DNA of 64,000 nucleotides, taken from assembly GCA_949298985.1 (NCBI GenBank), contig CASFYV010000021.1, positions 453,394 to 517,393 of the forward strand, read 5' to 3'. Positions 45,620 through 55,331 of this stretch are shown piece after piece. This stretch comes from an uncultured bacterium (GTDB lineage Bacteria; Cyanobacteriota; Vampirovibrionia; Gastranaerophilales; Gastranaerophilaceae). Both the position numbers and the translations under genes were made by a program. The first letter of the stretch is position 1, and each line of letters begins with the position of its first letter. The notes beneath the pieces were generated by a model. The model was given only the letters and a program-made list of their open reading frames with translations. It made no database searches and had not been told where the DNA came from.

Positions 45620-46450
45620 ATGAAAACAATTAATCATTTTCAAAAATTAAAAGATAATCACGAAAAAATCGCAATGCTTACGGCATATAATTATTCTACA
45701 GCACAGATTTTAGATAAAATCGGTATTGATGGAATACTAGTTGGTGATTCTTTAGCAATGGTCGCTTTAGGGTACGAAAATACATATAATATTACCATTG
45801 ATGAAATGCTGGTTTTTGTAAAAGCTGTCGCAAGAGGTGCGAAAAATTCTTTTATAATCGGCGATATGCCATTTATGAGCTATAATCTTTCTATCGAACA
45901 AGGTTTAGAAAATGCTTCTAAAATGATTAAAGCCGGAGCTTCTGCTGTTAAAATGGAAGGGTGTAACGAACATATTATAGCCTTAATTAAAAGAAGCGTA
46001 GAATCAGGAATTCCTGTTTTAGGTCACTTGGGTTTTACCCCGCAATTAATGAACACAATTGGCGGACATAAAATTCAAGGTAAAACCATTAACCAAATTG
46101 ATACAATTTTAGAAAGTGCTAAGAAACTTCAAAATGCAGGATGCTTTGCAATTGTATTAGAACTTATGCCAACAGAAGCTGCTAAATATATCACAGAAAA
46201 TCTTGATATTCCAACAATAGGAATTGGAGCAGGAAAAAATTGTTCAGGACAAATCGTTGTTACTGATGATATTTTAGGTAAATTTACTGATTTTGTTCCT
46301 AAATTTATAAAAAAATATGCAAATTTAAACGAAATAACTTTTAATGCATTACAAGAATACAAAAAAGAAGTTAAAGAAGTTATTTTTCCTTCAGACAAAG
46401 AATCTTTTGAACTCGTTTTAGAAGAAAAAATTAAATTAGGGGTAGAATAA
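45620..46450 (+). CDS. panB: 3-methyl-2-oxobutanoate hydroxymethyltransferase
   Basis: Makes ketopantoate from ketoisovalerate and methylene-THF, first committed step to pantothenate and CoA. The 276-residue TIM-barrel protein has MLTAYNYSTAQ, GILVGDSLAMV, AVKMEGC and GHLGFTPQ blocks, and GIGAGKNCSGQIVVTDD. Its stop overlaps the panC start (TAATG), so the two are coupled. Confidence 0.96.
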   Translation: MKTINHFQKLKDNHEKIAMLTAYNYSTAQILDKIGIDGILVGDSLAMVALGYENTYNITIDEMLVFVKAVARGAKNSFIIGDMPFMSYNLSIEQGLENASKMIKAGASAVKMEGCNEHIIALIKRSVESGIPVLGHLGFTPQLMNTIGGHKIQGKTINQIDTILESAKKLQNAGCFAIVLELMPTEAAKYITENLDIPTIGIGAGKNCSGQIVVTDDILGKFTDFVPKFIKKYANLNEITFNALQEYKKEVKEVIFPSDKESFELVLEEKIKLGVE

Positions 46451-47304
46451 TGTTAGTACATAAAATTAGTGAAGTAAAAGAAAAAATAAAAGAATGGAAT
46501 GGTTTAAAAATCGGACTTGTTCCAACAATGGGAGCTTTACACGAAGGCCATTTGAGCCTAATAAAAAAAGCAAAAGAAACTTGTGATAAAGTCGTTGTTT
46601 CAATTTTTGTTAACCCTATTCAATTTGGTCCTTCTGAAGATTATGATAAATACCCGCGGACATTAGAAAATGATATGGAATTATGCAACAAAGAAAGAGT
46701 AGATTTAGTTTTTGCTCCATCTCCAAGTGAAATGTATGGTGAAAATATTAGACTTTCTAACGACAATTTAACTTATGTTTGTCCTCCATTTTTCTATGTA
46801 AATAAATTATGCGGCAAATCCAGAGTAGGTCATTTTGACGGAGTTTGCACAGTTGTTTTAAAATTGTTCAATATAGTTCAACCTGATTGTGCATTTTTCG
46901 GACAAAAAGACGCTCAACAAGTAATTATAATTAAAAAAATGGTTAAAGATTTAAATGTTCCTGTTCAGATTATTCAATGCCCAATTGTAAGAGAAGAATC
47001 AGGATTAGCTTTAAGTTCAAGAAACAAATATTTAAGTGAAAATGGAAAAAAAGAAGCACTTGTGCTTAGTCAAATTTTAAACAATATCAAAGCTTGTTAT
47101 AAAAAAGGAATTACAGATATTGAAGCTTTAAAAGAAACAGCTTACAGCTATTTAACAGATAAACACGAATTGGAATATTTAGAAATCTTAGATAAAAATA
47201 CTTTAGAAGAAAACCAAAATGCAAATGAAAATTCTATAGCTCTTATAGCATGCCGAGTTGAAAATGTTAGACTTATTGATAATATTTATTTAGGAGAAAT
47301 TTAG
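46450..47304 (+). CDS. panC: pantothenate synthetase
   Basis: ATP-dependent ligation of pantoate and beta-alanine. The 284-residue enzyme has the HIGH-like motif in VPTMGALHEGHLSLI (H31, H34), VVSIFVNPIQFGP, KSRVGHFDGVCTVV, FGQKDAQQ, and the KMSKS-like LSSRN. It is coupled to panB upstream. The next gene starts on the base after the panC stop. panD is not in the window. Confidence 0.97.
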   Translation: MLVHKISEVKEKIKEWNGLKIGLVPTMGALHEGHLSLIKKAKETCDKVVVSIFVNPIQFGPSEDYDKYPRTLENDMELCNKERVDLVFAPSPSEMYGENIRLSNDNLTYVCPPFFYVNKLCGKSRVGHFDGVCTVVLKLFNIVQPDCAFFGQKDAQQVIIIKKMVKDLNVPVQIIQCPIVREESGLALSSRNKYLSENGKKEALVLSQILNNIKACYKKGITDIEALKETAYSYLTDKHELEYLEILDKNTLEENQNANENSIALIACRVENVRLIDNIYLGEI

Positions 47305-48156
47305 ATGCAAAAACTTACATCCAAAAGCTTTGAATTTACAAAAAACATTCTTTATTTTTTCAAAATACTTGTAATTTTTTCAATATTAATGCTTTTGTTT
47401 GAATGGGTGGAACATCTTTTAAATACAAATTGGACTTGGTTAAATTTTATAAGACCATTATTAAATTCTATATTAAATTTTTCAGAATCAATAAACAAAA
47501 ATTCTATTAATCTTCTAGGAGCTATATTTGAATTCAAATATGGTATTGCATTAATTATTTTTACTATTATTTATTATGCAATAAATGGATTAATATTTTT
47601 AAATTCTTTCTTGGAAAAAATTGTTACAAATACTCAAACTTTATGTAGAAAAATAGAAGAAGAAAAATTTAATAAATCTCTTCAAGAAGACATAAATAAA
47701 AAACAACGACAAATAAAAAATTTCTCTATCGCAATAAAAACTAAAGCCAAACAAAAATATAAATACGAAGAAATAAATGTAGATATTAATGAACAAAATT
47801 TATTGATGAATAAATATATAATGGAAAAATTATCTGTTATACCAAAAGAATTTAATGGTGGATTTTTATATGAATTTCACGATTTTAATCAAATAGATTC
47901 TGTATTAGAAATAATGTTTAAAGTTTTGAAATCAACAACCCCAATAGAATATGCCATTTGCGTTCAAATAAATAATAATTACACATTACTTGAAAAATTA
48001 ATGTCATTAGATTATTACGGAAAAATTATAATGTTATCAGAAACCTCTTACCGATACGAATTTAATCCAATTCATAAATATGAAAGTACACAAATAGGTA
48101 TTTTCCAAAACGACAATCAAACAATGGAAATTCATGAATTTAAAGAAATTATGTAG
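47305..48156 (+). CDS. two-span membrane protein of unknown function
   Basis: A 283-residue protein. Hydrophobic segments at about residues 20-38 and 75-100 anchor it. A basic, Lys/Gln-rich coiled-coil-like stretch (112-160) leads to a soluble C-terminal domain with alternating strands and helices, including GGFLYEFHDFNQID and EYAICVQINNNY. I do not recognise it. The start abuts the panC stop and a TATAAT for dapA begins right after its own stop. Confidence 0.6.
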   Translation: MQKLTSKSFEFTKNILYFFKILVIFSILMLLFEWVEHLLNTNWTWLNFIRPLLNSILNFSESINKNSINLLGAIFEFKYGIALIIFTIIYYAINGLIFLNSFLEKIVTNTQTLCRKIEEEKFNKSLQEDINKKQRQIKNFSIAIKTKAKQKYKYEEINVDINEQNLLMNKYIMEKLSVIPKEFNGGFLYEFHDFNQIDSVLEIMFKVLKSTTPIEYAICVQINNNYTLLEKLMSLDYYGKIIMLSETSYRYEFNPIHKYESTQIGIFQNDNQTMEIHEFKEIM

Positions 48157-48162
48157 TATAAT
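48157..48162 (+). promoter_or_regulatory. -10 of dapA
   Basis: TATAAT immediately follows the stop codon of the preceding gene; AAAAGGAG lies between it and the dapA ATG. Confidence 0.5.
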
Positions 48163-48186
48163 AGAACTGGAAAAAGGAGTTATATA

Positions 48187-49065
48187 ATGAGATACGATGC
48201 AGGTGAAGTAATAACGGCGATGGTAACCCCATTTAACGAAAAAAGAGAAATAGATTACGAAAAGGTAGAAACACTTGCATATCAACTTGTAAATACCGGT
48301 TCAGACGCAGTATTAGTAACAGGGACAACCGGCGAATCCCCAACTCTTACACACGAAGAAGAAATAGAAATCTTAAGCAGTGTAAAACGAGCTGTTAATA
48401 ATCAAGGTAAAGTAATTATGGGTACCGGCTCAAATTCAACCGAAACTGCTGTTATGATGGCAAAATTAGCCCAAAAAGAAGAAGTTGATGCAATTTTATC
48501 TGTCGTACCTTATTATAATAAACCTTCACAAGCAGGTATGATAGAACACTTTTCGGCAATAGCTGAAGCTGTAGATTTACCAATAATTTTATATAACATA
48601 CCTTCAAGAACAGGCGTTAATATGTCGGTTGAAACAGTTAAAACTTTAGCAAGAAAATATGAAAATATCGTTGCACTTAAACAAAGTTTTGGAGATATGG
48701 ACACAATTACAGAATTAAAGTTAAATTGTCCAAAAGATTTTGCAATATATTCAGGTGATGACAGCTTAACCCTTCCAATGCTATCAGTTGGTGCTCACGG
48801 TGTTATTTCAGTAGCATCTCACCTTTTTGGTAAAGAAATTAAATCTATGATTAGAAATTTCAAAACCGGAGATTTTATGACTGCAAAAAATATGCATCAA
48901 AAATTATATCCGATTTTCAAAAAATTATTTATGGCACCAAACCCTGTCCCAGTAAAAGCAGCTTTAGCTTATAGAGGAATAATAGAAGAATATGTAAGAA
49001 GACCTTTGGTGGAACTTACAAAATCAGAAAAAGCTGAATTAATTTTTACTCTTGATTCAATATAA
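48187..49065 (+). CDS. dapA: 4-hydroxy-tetrahydrodipicolinate synthase
   Basis: Condenses pyruvate with aspartate semialdehyde, the branch to diaminopimelate and lysine. The 292-residue enzyme has TGTTGESPTL (45-54), Y136 and R141 in LYNIPSRTG, and the Schiff-base lysine K165 in ALKQSFGD. All family residues are intact. Own promoter; followed by secD after 69 nt. Confidence 0.96.
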   Translation: MRYDAGEVITAMVTPFNEKREIDYEKVETLAYQLVNTGSDAVLVTGTTGESPTLTHEEEIEILSSVKRAVNNQGKVIMGTGSNSTETAVMMAKLAQKEEVDAILSVVPYYNKPSQAGMIEHFSAIAEAVDLPIILYNIPSRTGVNMSVETVKTLARKYENIVALKQSFGDMDTITELKLNCPKDFAIYSGDDSLTLPMLSVGAHGVISVASHLFGKEIKSMIRNFKTGDFMTAKNMHQKLYPIFKKLFMAPNPVPVKAALAYRGIIEEYVRRPLVELTKSEKAELIFTLDSI

Positions 49066-49134
49066 TCAGTCGGGTAAGATATAAATTTTAAGACTTGGAT
49101 TAAAATTATAGATAATATAATAAGGAGTATATAA

Positions 49135-50442
49135 ATGAAAAACAAATTAATAATGTTTTGGGCAATTGTAGTGATAGTAATTGCTTCCATTATTACAATT
49201 TTCGTTAAACCGACAAAACTAGGTTTAGATTTAGTCGGAGGCTCAAGATTAGTACTTGAAGCTCAAACAACAGATACAATAGCACAGATTACGCCGGATA
49301 TGATGGCAAGCTTACAATTTGCAATTGAAAATCGTGTTAATAAACTTGGTGTTTCAGAAACAGTAGTTCAAAGAGCAGGCGATAGACGTCTTGTTGTTGA
49401 AATTCCGGATGTTTCAGACTTAAACCAAGCAAAAGCATATTTAGGTGAAACAGCAGAATTAGATTTTAGAAAACCTGTTATGAAAGATGGTGAACCTGAA
49501 TGGGTTGCAACAGGTTTAACCGGTAAAGATTTATCAAGAGCAAATTTAAGCACCAACTCTCAAAATGGTCAGTGGGTTGTTGATTTGGAATTTAATAATG
49601 AAGGAACTAAAAAATTCGCTGATTTAACAAAACAACTTGTCGGTCAACCAATGGCAATATTTTTTAACGGAGAATTACAATCAGCACCTGTAATTAGAGA
49701 AGCTATTCCAAGTGGAAGAGCTCAAATTTCAGGTGGCGATAACGGATTTGTTTACGAAGAAGCTAAGACAATGGTAGATTTGCTAAATGCCGGAGCTTTG
49801 CCAATTCCTGCTAAAATAATTGAAGAAAATACAGTTGGTCCGACTTTAGGTGCGGATAGTATCGCAAAATCAAAAGTAGCCGGTGCTATAGGGTTAGGTT
49901 TTGTAATGCTATTTATGGCTATTTATTATAGAGCACCTGGAGTTATTGCCGATATAGCTTTGGTAATATATGGATTAATGTTATTTGCTTTATTTAAAGC
50001 TATTCCTATTACATTGACTTTAGCAGGTATCGCAGGATTTATTCTTAGTATCGGTATGGCGGTTGATGCTAATATCTTAATCTTTGAAAGAACTAAAGAA
50101 GAATTAAGAGCAGGTAGAACATTATTTACCGCAATTAACTCCGGTTTTGATAGAGCATTTACAAGTATTTTTGATTCTAATATGACTACAATTATTACTT
50201 GTACAATCCTCTATTACTGCGGAACAAGTATTGTTAGAGGGTTTGCTTTAACTCTTGCTATAGGTGTTATAGTTTCAATGTTTAGTGCTATTACTATTAC
50301 AAAGAATTTCATGCATTTGATTTTTGGTACAGGTAAACTTCAACATCCTGAACTTTTCGGACTTAGAAAAGATGAAATTAATGAAGGTTTTCAAGCTGTT
50401 GAAACAAAACGTGAAAAAGCTAAATTCGGAATTTTAGATTAA
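49135..50442 (+). CDS. secD: protein translocase subunit SecD
   Basis: Inner-membrane partner of SecYEG that uses the proton gradient to finish protein export. The 435 residues have one N-terminal membrane segment, GLDLVGGSRLVLEA (family signature), a periplasmic P1 domain, and five C-terminal segments with GMAVDANILIFERTKEE. The periplasmic domain is shorter than in E. coli (615 residues), as in cyanobacteria and Firmicutes. TATAAT plus AAGGAG lie upstream. secF follows by 18 nt. Confidence 0.96.
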   Translation: MKNKLIMFWAIVVIVIASIITIFVKPTKLGLDLVGGSRLVLEAQTTDTIAQITPDMMASLQFAIENRVNKLGVSETVVQRAGDRRLVVEIPDVSDLNQAKAYLGETAELDFRKPVMKDGEPEWVATGLTGKDLSRANLSTNSQNGQWVVDLEFNNEGTKKFADLTKQLVGQPMAIFFNGELQSAPVIREAIPSGRAQISGGDNGFVYEEAKTMVDLLNAGALPIPAKIIEENTVGPTLGADSIAKSKVAGAIGLGFVMLFMAIYYRAPGVIADIALVIYGLMLFALFKAIPITLTLAGIAGFILSIGMAVDANILIFERTKEELRAGRTLFTAINSGFDRAFTSIFDSNMTTIITCTILYYCGTSIVRGFALTLAIGVIVSMFSAITITKNFMHLIFGTGKLQHPELFGLRKDEINEGFQAVETKREKAKFGILD

Positions 50443-50460
50443 TTAAATGAGGATAATAAA

Positions 50461-51420
50461 ATGAAAATAAAATTAGATATAGTAAAAAACAGATTCATAT
50501 TTCTAGCATTATCAGCTTGTTTATTATTACCAGGGATTGTAGCGATGATTTATTCAACAATAACTTATCCGACTCATACTCCATTGAAAGTCGGTATTGA
50601 TTATACAGGTGGTACAACATTACAATATGGAATTAAAGAAAATATTTCTAATGAAAAATTAAGTGAAGTAAGAAATAATTTGGAACAAGGTGGTATTGAT
50701 AACCCATACTTACAAATTATTCACGTTAACTCTCAAGATAATACAGATTTAAAATCAATTCTTTCTATCAGAACAAAATTTATTGAAGAAGGTTCTGAAA
50801 CACAAAATAATATTACTAATATTGTATCTAAAGATTTCAACGGAGCAGAATTAGTTCAAGTATCCTCTGTTGGACCTACTCTTGGGGTTGAACTTTTTAA
50901 AAATTCACTAATTGCATTATCTTTAGCTCTTATTGGAATTATTGCTTATCTAACATTCAGATTTCAATTTGATTACGCTTTATCGGCAATATTGGGACTT
51001 GTTCACGATACAATATTTGTTCTCGGAGTATTTTCTATATTAGGATTGTTTTATGATGTGCAAATTGATGCATTGTTTGTAACAGCTTTATTAACTGTAA
51101 TCGGTTTTTCCGTTCACGATACAATCGTTGTTTTTGATAGAGTTCGTGAAAATTTAAAATATTATTCAAAGAAAATGTCTTTTGGAGAAATTATGAATGC
51201 AAGTATTAACCAAACTCTTGCAAGAAGTATTAATACTTCTCTAACTACTCTTATAACTCTATTGGCTTTATATTTCTTAGGCGGAGTTACAACTAGAGAT
51301 TTTGTACTTGCAATGATTTTAGGTATCACTGTTGGTACTTATTCAAGTATCTTCTTCTGTTCAACTCTTGTTGATATTTGGGAAGATAAAAAAATGATAA
51401 AACAAAAAGTTTCAGCTTAA
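50461..51420 (+). CDS. secF: protein translocase subunit SecF
   Basis: Partner of SecD. The 319-residue protein has the VGIDYTGGT motif near residue 41, six membrane segments, and the conserved VHDTIVVFDRVREN in the fourth to fifth segment region. Short RBS AGGATAA. The operon ends at the strong terminator just after the stop. Confidence 0.96.
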   Translation: MKIKLDIVKNRFIFLALSACLLLPGIVAMIYSTITYPTHTPLKVGIDYTGGTTLQYGIKENISNEKLSEVRNNLEQGGIDNPYLQIIHVNSQDNTDLKSILSIRTKFIEEGSETQNNITNIVSKDFNGAELVQVSSVGPTLGVELFKNSLIALSLALIGIIAYLTFRFQFDYALSAILGLVHDTIFVLGVFSILGLFYDVQIDALFVTALLTVIGFSVHDTIVVFDRVRENLKYYSKKMSFGEIMNASINQTLARSINTSLTTLITLLALYFLGGVTTRDFVLAMILGITVGTYSSIFFCSTLVDIWEDKKMIKQKVSA

Positions 51421-51424
51421 TCAT

Positions 51425-51464
51425 AAAAAGGAAAATATTATTAATGATATTTTCCTTTTTTATT
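51425..51464 (+). terminator. terminator after secF
   Basis: Perfect 14-bp stem: AAAAAGGAAAATAT (51425-51438) with ATATTTTCCTTTTT (51447-51460), loop of 8 nt. Confidence 0.9.
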
Positions 51465-51501
51465 AGCAAAAAAATCTATGACAAGTTTTTAATAAACAAC
51501 T

Positions 51502-52890
51502 ATGAAAATTTTACCAATATTTTTTAATAACAAAATATCAAATAATTCCATTACAAATAAATATCAACCTCCTGTAATTAGTAATCCACAATTACAGAGC
51601 CTTAAATGTGACACAGTAACTTTTCAAAGCAAAGCTCATCCTGAAGAAAAATTAAAATTATTATTACAATACAAACTTCCTGATTTATATTCAGATGTAG
51701 TGTTATTAGATAATTCTATTCTAGAAAGTGCTTTAAAAAGAAAAATATTTTCTTCACAAATAAAGAGCATAGTAAAATTTTTACAAATGTACAAAAGTTC
51801 ATTATTCCCAATAGAAAAACAAGTATTAAATATGCTTGAACATTCTGCTCAAAAACAACCTAAAAAAACATTAGAACAAATTATACACGATCAATTTGCA
51901 AAACATAATAAAATCTTAATGGAAGAACAAAAACCTATATTTGAAAAATTAACAGAATATTCAAAAGAAATGCCATCAGATTTAAAACAAGAATTTGACA
52001 ATTTAATGGAACTTTATAATAACAAAATCCAACATAAATCAGTAGTTGTTCCATTTAGTGTAAAAGAGTTTAAATATAAACTTGATAGAATTTCAGAAAG
52101 TATTAGAAGTAGAAATATCAGAAAAGAACGTCAAGTGTTACAAAAATTACTTAAAATGTCAGAAAATTTTATTAACCCTAAAGAACACATAGTACAAGGA
52201 AAAACAAATATAAAAAAACGTTCAATTGCCAATAAAAAACCAAAAGATTTGACTAAGCATAATGCAGAAGTTTTACGACAAATGGAAAAAGTTCTATATG
52301 CTTCATCTTTAAAAGATGATAGAGAACTCAATAATTTATTTATTATGTCAAAATCACAAATATATAAAATTCCTACTTTGCATCCGTTTAAAAGAAAGTC
52401 ATTTATTTATAATCTCAACAAAATAACTTCTAAATTAGAAGATCAAAAACTGGGTAATTTAATGCTTAAAACAGCATTAGAACTTCCAACTTCAAAAAAT
52501 TCGCTATCAGCTTTTATTGTTAATGAAGCCTTAAATTCATCCGAAAAAATAGGTTATGACCTATTAGTTAATTCATTAGGCACAATAGAACACATAAAAC
52601 CTCAAATAAAAGGCGGAGAAGATGAATTAAACAATATGGCTCTAGCCTCAAAATACAAAAATAATACCAGAGCTCATACTGCAATTTCAACTCTCATGAG
52701 AAAAGAACCACACCTATACGAAACATTCCAAAAACATATTGATAGATTAGTCGAATTATACAATACCAGAATATTCCGAAAAATAGGCTTATCTAAAGGC
52801 TACATTACAAACCTATCATATACTCTAGAAAACTTATCTCCAGAAGAAAATCCACTGAAAATAGATTTATCAAAATTAGAAAAAAATTAA
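51502..52890 (+). CDS. large protein with C-terminal HNH-like motif, unknown function
   Basis: A 462-residue, mostly helical, Lys-rich protein, not recognised over its first 350 residues. Near the C-terminus, TIEHIKPQ (E363-H364) followed by GGEDELNNMALAS (N377, N378) and KNNTR (N387) has the layout of an HNH/His-Me-finger nuclease, but the cysteines of the zinc variant are absent. The N-terminus has no signal peptide, yet residues 1-50 are Asn/Ser/Pro-rich and contain DTVTFQSK, a low-complexity lead. It may be a nuclease or toxin-like effector; this is speculative. Confidence 0.55.
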   Translation: MKILPIFFNNKISNNSITNKYQPPVISNPQLQSLKCDTVTFQSKAHPEEKLKLLLQYKLPDLYSDVVLLDNSILESALKRKIFSSQIKSIVKFLQMYKSSLFPIEKQVLNMLEHSAQKQPKKTLEQIIHDQFAKHNKILMEEQKPIFEKLTEYSKEMPSDLKQEFDNLMELYNNKIQHKSVVVPFSVKEFKYKLDRISESIRSRNIRKERQVLQKLLKMSENFINPKEHIVQGKTNIKKRSIANKKPKDLTKHNAEVLRQMEKVLYASSLKDDRELNNLFIMSKSQIYKIPTLHPFKRKSFIYNLNKITSKLEDQKLGNLMLKTALELPTSKNSLSAFIVNEALNSSEKIGYDLLVNSLGTIEHIKPQIKGGEDELNNMALASKYKNNTRAHTAISTLMRKEPHLYETFQKHIDRLVELYNTRIFRKIGLSKGYITNLSYTLENLSPEENPLKIDLSKLEKN

Positions 52891-54596
52891 ACCTTTTTTC
52901 CTTTAATTTTTTCTGCAATTTTTTTACATCTGATATTATCAAGTTCTTTTAAAACTTTTTCAACAGGAACTTCCCACGCTCCAGCAGTAGGAGTTTGAAA
53001 AGGTTTAATGCTTTTATACCATCCGATATCATCACCTTCAGTTTTAAACCAACGCCATTCAACAATTCTATTGAAAAGCCCGAAAGTCTTAATACCCAAA
53101 GCTCCCGCTAAATTCATAACCCCATTATCAGTAGTTACCATCAAATCCATACAATTCATAGCACAAGCCGTATCTTCCCAATTTTTAAAAGTTTTACCCA
53201 ATCGTATAAGATTACAATCCTCTGGGATTCTATCCATTTGACGAGAAATATCATCAACCTGAAAACTATAAACTTCTACATCAGGTAATTGCATAAGAGG
53301 ATATAAATAACTCAAAGGAATATCTCTATCTGTTTCCTTACTTGCTAATGTTCCTTCATAAGCTATACCAATTTTTATTTTGTCATTATCATTAATGTGC
53401 TCTTTCTTATAAGCATTAACTTTTGTTTTAGGAACTTTTAAATATCCTCCGGCTTTTGGTATAGAATCCGCCTGAGTTTCACAAACAATAGGTAAATCCA
53501 TCATAGGAATATAATAATCATAATTAATGTTTGAAATTTCATCTTCCGAATATATTTCAACTCCCAATTTTGAATCTTTAAACAATTCTATTAAAGGTCT
53601 TTGAACAACAAGAGAAACATCCTTACATAATTTTTTTAATTCATCAATAAATCGCACAAACATCATAGAATCACCAAAACCTTGTTCAAAATGAACCAAA
53701 ATATGTTTATCCTTTATATTTAATTTCATATTCCATCTTTTTTTCTTATTAGTGAAAATTTGAGGGAAAGAAACATTCTTCAAATCCTCTTTTTGAAATC
53801 TATGTTGTAAAAATTTAAAACCTTCAGAAAAACGTTTATGTCTTACTAAATATGCACCATAAGCGTGTAAATCCGAATGTGTAGGATTTAAATACATAAG
53901 TTTTTGATAAAATTCATCAGCTTTTTGTATTTCATCAAATTTACCATAAACATATGCTAAATTTTTTACTATAATCCTATTATTAGGAGCTAATTCATAA
54001 GCTTTAGTTAAATATTCAATCTGCTTATCTTTAAACTTATCCTGATAACAAGTAGAGTATAAATGCCCCAACATATTATAAATAGAGAAATTATTTCTAT
54101 TCCTTAAAAGAGCTTTTTCATAATACTCAATAGCTTTCTTATTATCCTTAATATCAGTGTATGTTAAATCAGCAAGATATACATAAACATCTTCTTTATC
54201 CGGCGAAATTTCTTCAAAACGTTTAAGAAACTTAATAGCTAAATCAGCATTTCCTAGAGATTTCATACATAAACCAATATTCTTATAAACATTAATCGGA
54301 AATCCTGAATGCTTCATTATATCTCGATATTGCTCAATAGCTTCAATAAATTTTTTATCATTAGACATTTTACGAGCATATTGCATAGCATAATTTATAT
54401 ATTGATTGACAACTCTATTTTTCTCAACTTGATCGTATATAGTCGGAATAACTTCTCTATAAATTTGCAAACCTTTGTCAAAATTATTATTCTTACAATA
54501 ATACTCAGCCATAGCCTCATCTAAAGATAGAATTAAATCTTTAGAATTATCCATTGGAATTTCTTTTTTTATAACTAAACGTTTTGAAACTTGCAT
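52887..54596 (-). CDS. TPR-repeat protein with C-terminal glycosyltransferase-like domain
   Basis: A 569-residue protein. Residues about 25-270 form TPR repeats (DEAMAEYYCKNNNFDKGLQI, AIEYYEKALLRNRNNFSIYN and similar). Residues 285-550 resemble a glycosyltransferase of the GT9/GT41-like GT-B fold: HFEQGFGDSMMFVRF, KIGIAYEGTLASKETDRD and the late TTDNGVMNLAGALGIKTFGLF. TPR-GT fusions act in surface glycosylation or protein modification. The first ATG (54596) has AGAAGG upstream. Its 3' end overlaps the converging gene by 4 nt. Confidence 0.75.
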   Translation of the reverse strand: MQVSKRLVIKKEIPMDNSKDLILSLDEAMAEYYCKNNNFDKGLQIYREVIPTIYDQVEKNRVVNQYINYAMQYARKMSNDKKFIEAIEQYRDIMKHSGFPINVYKNIGLCMKSLGNADLAIKFLKRFEEISPDKEDVYVYLADLTYTDIKDNKKAIEYYEKALLRNRNNFSIYNMLGHLYSTCYQDKFKDKQIEYLTKAYELAPNNRIIVKNLAYVYGKFDEIQKADEFYQKLMYLNPTHSDLHAYGAYLVRHKRFSEGFKFLQHRFQKEDLKNVSFPQIFTNKKKRWNMKLNIKDKHILVHFEQGFGDSMMFVRFIDELKKLCKDVSLVVQRPLIELFKDSKLGVEIYSEDEISNINYDYYIPMMDLPIVCETQADSIPKAGGYLKVPKTKVNAYKKEHINDNDKIKIGIAYEGTLASKETDRDIPLSYLYPLMQLPDVEVYSFQVDDISRQMDRIPEDCNLIRLGKTFKNWEDTACAMNCMDLMVTTDNGVMNLAGALGIKTFGLFNRIVEWRWFKTEGDDIGWYKSIKPFQTPTAGAWEVPVEKVLKELDNIRCKKIAEKIKGKKV

Positions 54597-54776
54597 AAAA
54601 ATACCTTCTATTAAAATTCAATAATAAAAGTATAATATCATATTTACATAATTATAAAATGGACTATTTACATTAATTTTGTAAAGTGTTATTCAATAAT
54701 TGTTACAATTAGTAGAAATAATTTTTTTTATTGATTAGAATATCTATTGGGAATAGAAAGAGGGGAATTTATCAAA

Positions 54777-55310
54777 ATGAACGCTAATCCGAATAAAGTA
54801 CTTTTACCTAATGATGTTAGAAAACTTTTAAATATAGATAATAAAGAAATAGTTGAATTATGTAAAAAAACTTCTGTTGTCCCTAAAAAAGATAATAGAG
54901 GACAAATCTATTTTTCAATAGATGAAGTTAAAAAATTAAAAAATGCACAAACATCCGTTGTCGCGGAAATGTCAGAAAAGAGAGAAAATAAGAATAGCGA
55001 AAGAAAGGCAACATTACCCGTTATGACAAAACCAAATTCACAAGTTGTAGTAAATGGTTTGTTAGAAACCCTCAACAAAATGGAAAATAACATTACAACT
55101 TCTATGACTAAGCTAATTGATGAAAAATTAGAAGGTATGGATGATGTAGTTTTAGAACTTGTAAGATGTAAAACTGAAAATGAAAATTTAAAAAATAAAG
55201 TTAATGAATTAAATAAAGAAAATTTCAAGCTAAAAAATCTATTAAGCAGTTTTAAACCTTTAATGTGCGGATTTTATATCAAAAAAGAAGAAGATAATAT
55301 AATTATTTAG
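54777..55310 (+). CDS. putative DNA-binding protein with coiled coil, unknown function
   Basis: A 177-residue protein. The first 55 residues (VLLPNDVRKLLNIDNKEIVE, then YFSIDEVKKLK) look like a MerR- or excisionase-type winged helix. The C-terminal half is a coiled coil (about 105-165, KCKTENENLKNKVNELNKEN). ATG 54777 has GAGGGGA upstream; an earlier TTG at 54747 is unlikely. It is 21 nt ahead of recA and probably in its operon, so a DNA-related role is plausible but unproven. Confidence 0.6.
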   Translation: MNANPNKVLLPNDVRKLLNIDNKEIVELCKKTSVVPKKDNRGQIYFSIDEVKKLKNAQTSVVAEMSEKRENKNSERKATLPVMTKPNSQVVVNGLLETLNKMENNITTSMTKLIDEKLEGMDDVVLELVRCKTENENLKNKVNELNKENFKLKNLLSSFKPLMCGFYIKKEEDNIII

Positions 55311-55331
55311 TAAAATTTTTAAGGTAGAAGT

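Noticed and set aside
54908..55228. 106-residue minus-strand ORF
   Set aside because: Antisense to the coiled-coil gene at 54777-55310; hydrophobic pattern is the mirror of Lys/Glu/Asn codons.
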